64,000 nt of DNA from Nocardia goodfellowii (GTDB taxonomy: Bacteria; Actinomycetota; Actinomycetes; Mycobacteriales; Mycobacteriaceae): positions 682,001 to 746,000 of the forward strand of contig NZ_JAGGMR010000001.1 of assembly GCF_017875645.1 (NCBI RefSeq), given 5' to 3'. Under the pieces are notes generated by a model. That model was given only the letters and a program-made list of their open reading frames with translations, did not search any database and had not been told where the DNA came from. Below are positions 62,624 to 64,000 of the stretch, piece by piece. How positions within the stretch are numbered: position 1 is the stretch's first letter; every line of letters begins with the position of its first letter. Both the position numbers and the translations under genes were made by a program.

Positions 62624-62740
62624 GGGTCCGGCGGAAGACATCATAGACCGGGCGCGCCGCCCGCACGACACCGAGTTATCGGTGCCGCGCACGGCGGCGG
62701 CTCAGCATCAAGTCCCCTGCGCAGTATTCAGATACCGCCG

Positions 62741-62989
62741 TCAGGACTGGGCGCCCTGTCGGGCCGCGTCATCGGCGGCCATCGCATCACGCAGGCTCTT
62801 CGGACGCATATCCGTCCAGTTCTTCTCGACGTACTCGACGCAGGCGGCACGGCTGTCCTCGCCGAACACGACTCGCCATCCGGCCGGGACCTCGGCAAAT
62901 GCCGGCCACAGAGAATGCTGCTCTTCGTCGTTGACCAAGACGAAGAAGCGGCCGTCTTCGTCATCGAAGGGGTTGGTGCTCAATTTCAC
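62741..62989 (-). CDS. MbtH-like protein
   Basis: 82 residues. MbtH proteins bind and activate adenylation domains of nonribosomal peptide synthetases. The family core is unmistakable: [24 protein letters not shown], then [17 protein letters not shown] and [14 protein letters not shown] (the three conserved tryptophans). No NRPS gene is in the window. The start is GTG 62989, or TTG 62983 with GAGGTG just upstream. Same strand as the alpha/beta hydrolase 146 bases upstream. Confidence 0.92.
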   Translation of the reverse strand: MKLSTNPFDDEDGRFFVLVNDEEQHSLWPAFAEVPAGWRVVFGEDSRAACVEYVEKNWTDMRPKSLRDAMAADDAARQGAQS

Positions 62990-63135
62990 CTCACTGGATA
63001 CTGGCGCTGTGTACGGGATCGGCTCTGGGCCCGTCCGGCGCCACGCTTGTGCCGGAGCGCAAGGGAGAAGCGCCGGATGACTCCCCGAGCGTGTGTCGAC
63101 CCTAGCAAGGCAGACGTTACCTGTTGGGTGTTACC

Positions 63136-63969
63136 TCACGCGGCGAAGAAATCGAGCAGAATCTTGTTGACCGCCTCGGGTCGTTCCAGGTAACCGAAGT
63201 GCCCGGCATCTGGAATCTCCTGGTACCGCGCGCCGGGAATGGCGTCGGCAACCTCCCTGGACAGATAGGGCGGAATCATCCGGTCATCGGCGAACCCGAC
63301 GGCCAGGCACGGGACGGTGATGGCGCGGTAGGCCTGGACCCGGTCGAAGTCGTGGTCCATGCGGCGCTGGGCGCGGATACCGGGTGTGACGGGGCCGCCG
63401 GTGAATTCGAACAGATCCAGCCAGTCCCGAGCGGAATTGGTGTTGGCCATGGTGGCCGGGGACAGGTTCATCACCGCGGTCAGCGCCGCCTCGTATTTCG
63501 CGGGCAGCTTCACCCCGCTGGCGTCGAGTTCGTGCTCGCCGAGCGAGAGCGTCTTCTGGAACTGGTCGAGCCGGCCGTGCCCGGCCATGAACACCGCTTT
63601 GCGCACCAGATCGGGTCTGGCCAGCGCCAGTTCCTGGGCCACCCGCGCACCCATCGAGGTGCCGACGACCAGCGCCGGACCCTCGTCGAGCAGTTCGATC
63701 AGGCCCGCGGTGTCGGCCACCATATCGCCGATGGTGATGCCGGAGGCGGACTCGAAGGACGGCGCGATACCGCGGTTGTCGAAGGTGCAGACCCGATAAC
63801 CGGCGGCGACCAGGGCGGGCACCTGATGCAATTCCCAGACCCGGCCCGGGCTGCCGGTGCCCATGATCATCACGACCAGCGGACCACCGCCCTTGCCGTC
63901 CGTGCCCTTGGCCCGGTCACCCTTGACCTGGTAGTTGAGGGGAATTCCGTTTACCGTGGCCAGCGGCAT
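63136..63969 (-). CDS. alpha/beta-fold hydrolase
   Basis: 277 residues. Canonical fold: MIMGTGSPGRVW (oxyanion region), FDNRGIAPS, nucleophile VVGTSMGARVAQ (Ser about 106), VGFADDRMIP (Asp) and DAGHFGYLERPE (His). A lid occupies about 130-190. Related to 3-oxoadipate enol-lactonase, chloroperoxidase-like and thioesterase-like hydrolases; the substrate is unknown. AAAGGG precedes ATG 63969. With the MbtH-like gene downstream it may be the edge of a natural-product locus beyond the window. Confidence 0.88.
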   Translation of the reverse strand: MPLATVNGIPLNYQVKGDRAKGTDGKGGGPLVVMIMGTGSPGRVWELHQVPALVAAGYRVCTFDNRGIAPSFESASGITIGDMVADTAGLIELLDEGPALVVGTSMGARVAQELALARPDLVRKAVFMAGHGRLDQFQKTLSLGEHELDASGVKLPAKYEAALTAVMNLSPATMANTNSARDWLDLFEFTGGPVTPGIRAQRRMDHDFDRVQAYRAITVPCLAVGFADDRMIPPYLSREVADAIPGARYQEIPDAGHFGYLERPEAVNKILLDFFAA

Positions 63970-64000
63970 TGTCGACCCTTTCGTGGAGTTAGATGCTGGC

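Overview
This is a high-GC (roughly two-thirds G+C) actinobacterial chromosome segment from a mycolic-acid-containing Corynebacteriales, most likely a Nocardia or a close relative. The evidence is an Mce-associated membrane protein, a mycothiol synthase, a lipomannan-elongation (LmeA-type) protein, an LCP ligase, an antigen-85-like esterase, and a gene order that, from memory, matches M. tuberculosis Rv0823c down to about Rv0759c. I see no prophage, insertion sequence, CRISPR array or rRNA. One tRNA (tRNA-Thr, UGU) is present.

Layout. 1-5 kb: partial Mce-associated gene, dus, an LCP protein and phoU. 5-9 kb: a complete high-affinity phosphate operon pstSCAB (minus strand), preceded by a recognisable PHO box. 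9-11 kb: mshD (mycothiol) and the OmpR-type nitrogen regulator glnR. 11-15.4 kb (plus): lmeA, a membrane thioredoxin, then a sulfur operon (DUF4395, thiosulfate sulfurtransferase, SseC/DUF1416) headed by a leaderless polycysteine leader peptide, followed by a 31-residue membrane peptide coupled to a nitrobindin. 15.4-21.7 kb: a structured convergent spacer with a 12-codon ORF, then cydABDC. 22-26 kb: an aminodeoxychorismate-lyase-like enzyme, YgfZ, MOSC, asparaginase and DUF3073. 26-61 kb: six purine genes (purM, purF, purL, purQ/purS, purB, purD), all on the minus strand but dispersed. Between them lie a peptide ABC transporter, a YhgE/Pip-type membrane protein, a sterol-carrier-like protein, hydrolases, a GT87 mannosyltransferase, an M18 aminopeptidase, a MarR/AmiC-like divergent pair, an MBL hydrolase, an M20 peptidase, a glutamate decarboxylase relic, a DUF2334 protein, an oligopeptidase B, an antigen-85-like esterase, two HIT proteins (one of them beyond purD), a TetR regulator, an aminotransferase and an M23 peptidase. 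61-64 kb: PH-domain protein, an orphan hypothetical, HIT, tRNA-Thr, an orphan MbtH-like gene and an alpha/beta hydrolase at the edge.

A repeated feature is the promoter grammar: at least sixteen genes have TANNNT exactly 6-7 nt before an ATG/GTG, which implies leaderless mRNAs. I used this to choose many starts. The elements most worth following up are the short-ORF/multi-hairpin region at 15.38-15.64 kb, the polycysteine attenuator at 12.5 kb, the leaderless membrane micropeptide at 14.5 kb, and the sensor-like binding protein beside a MarR regulator at 45 kb. All functional assignments come from reading the sequence; no database search was run.
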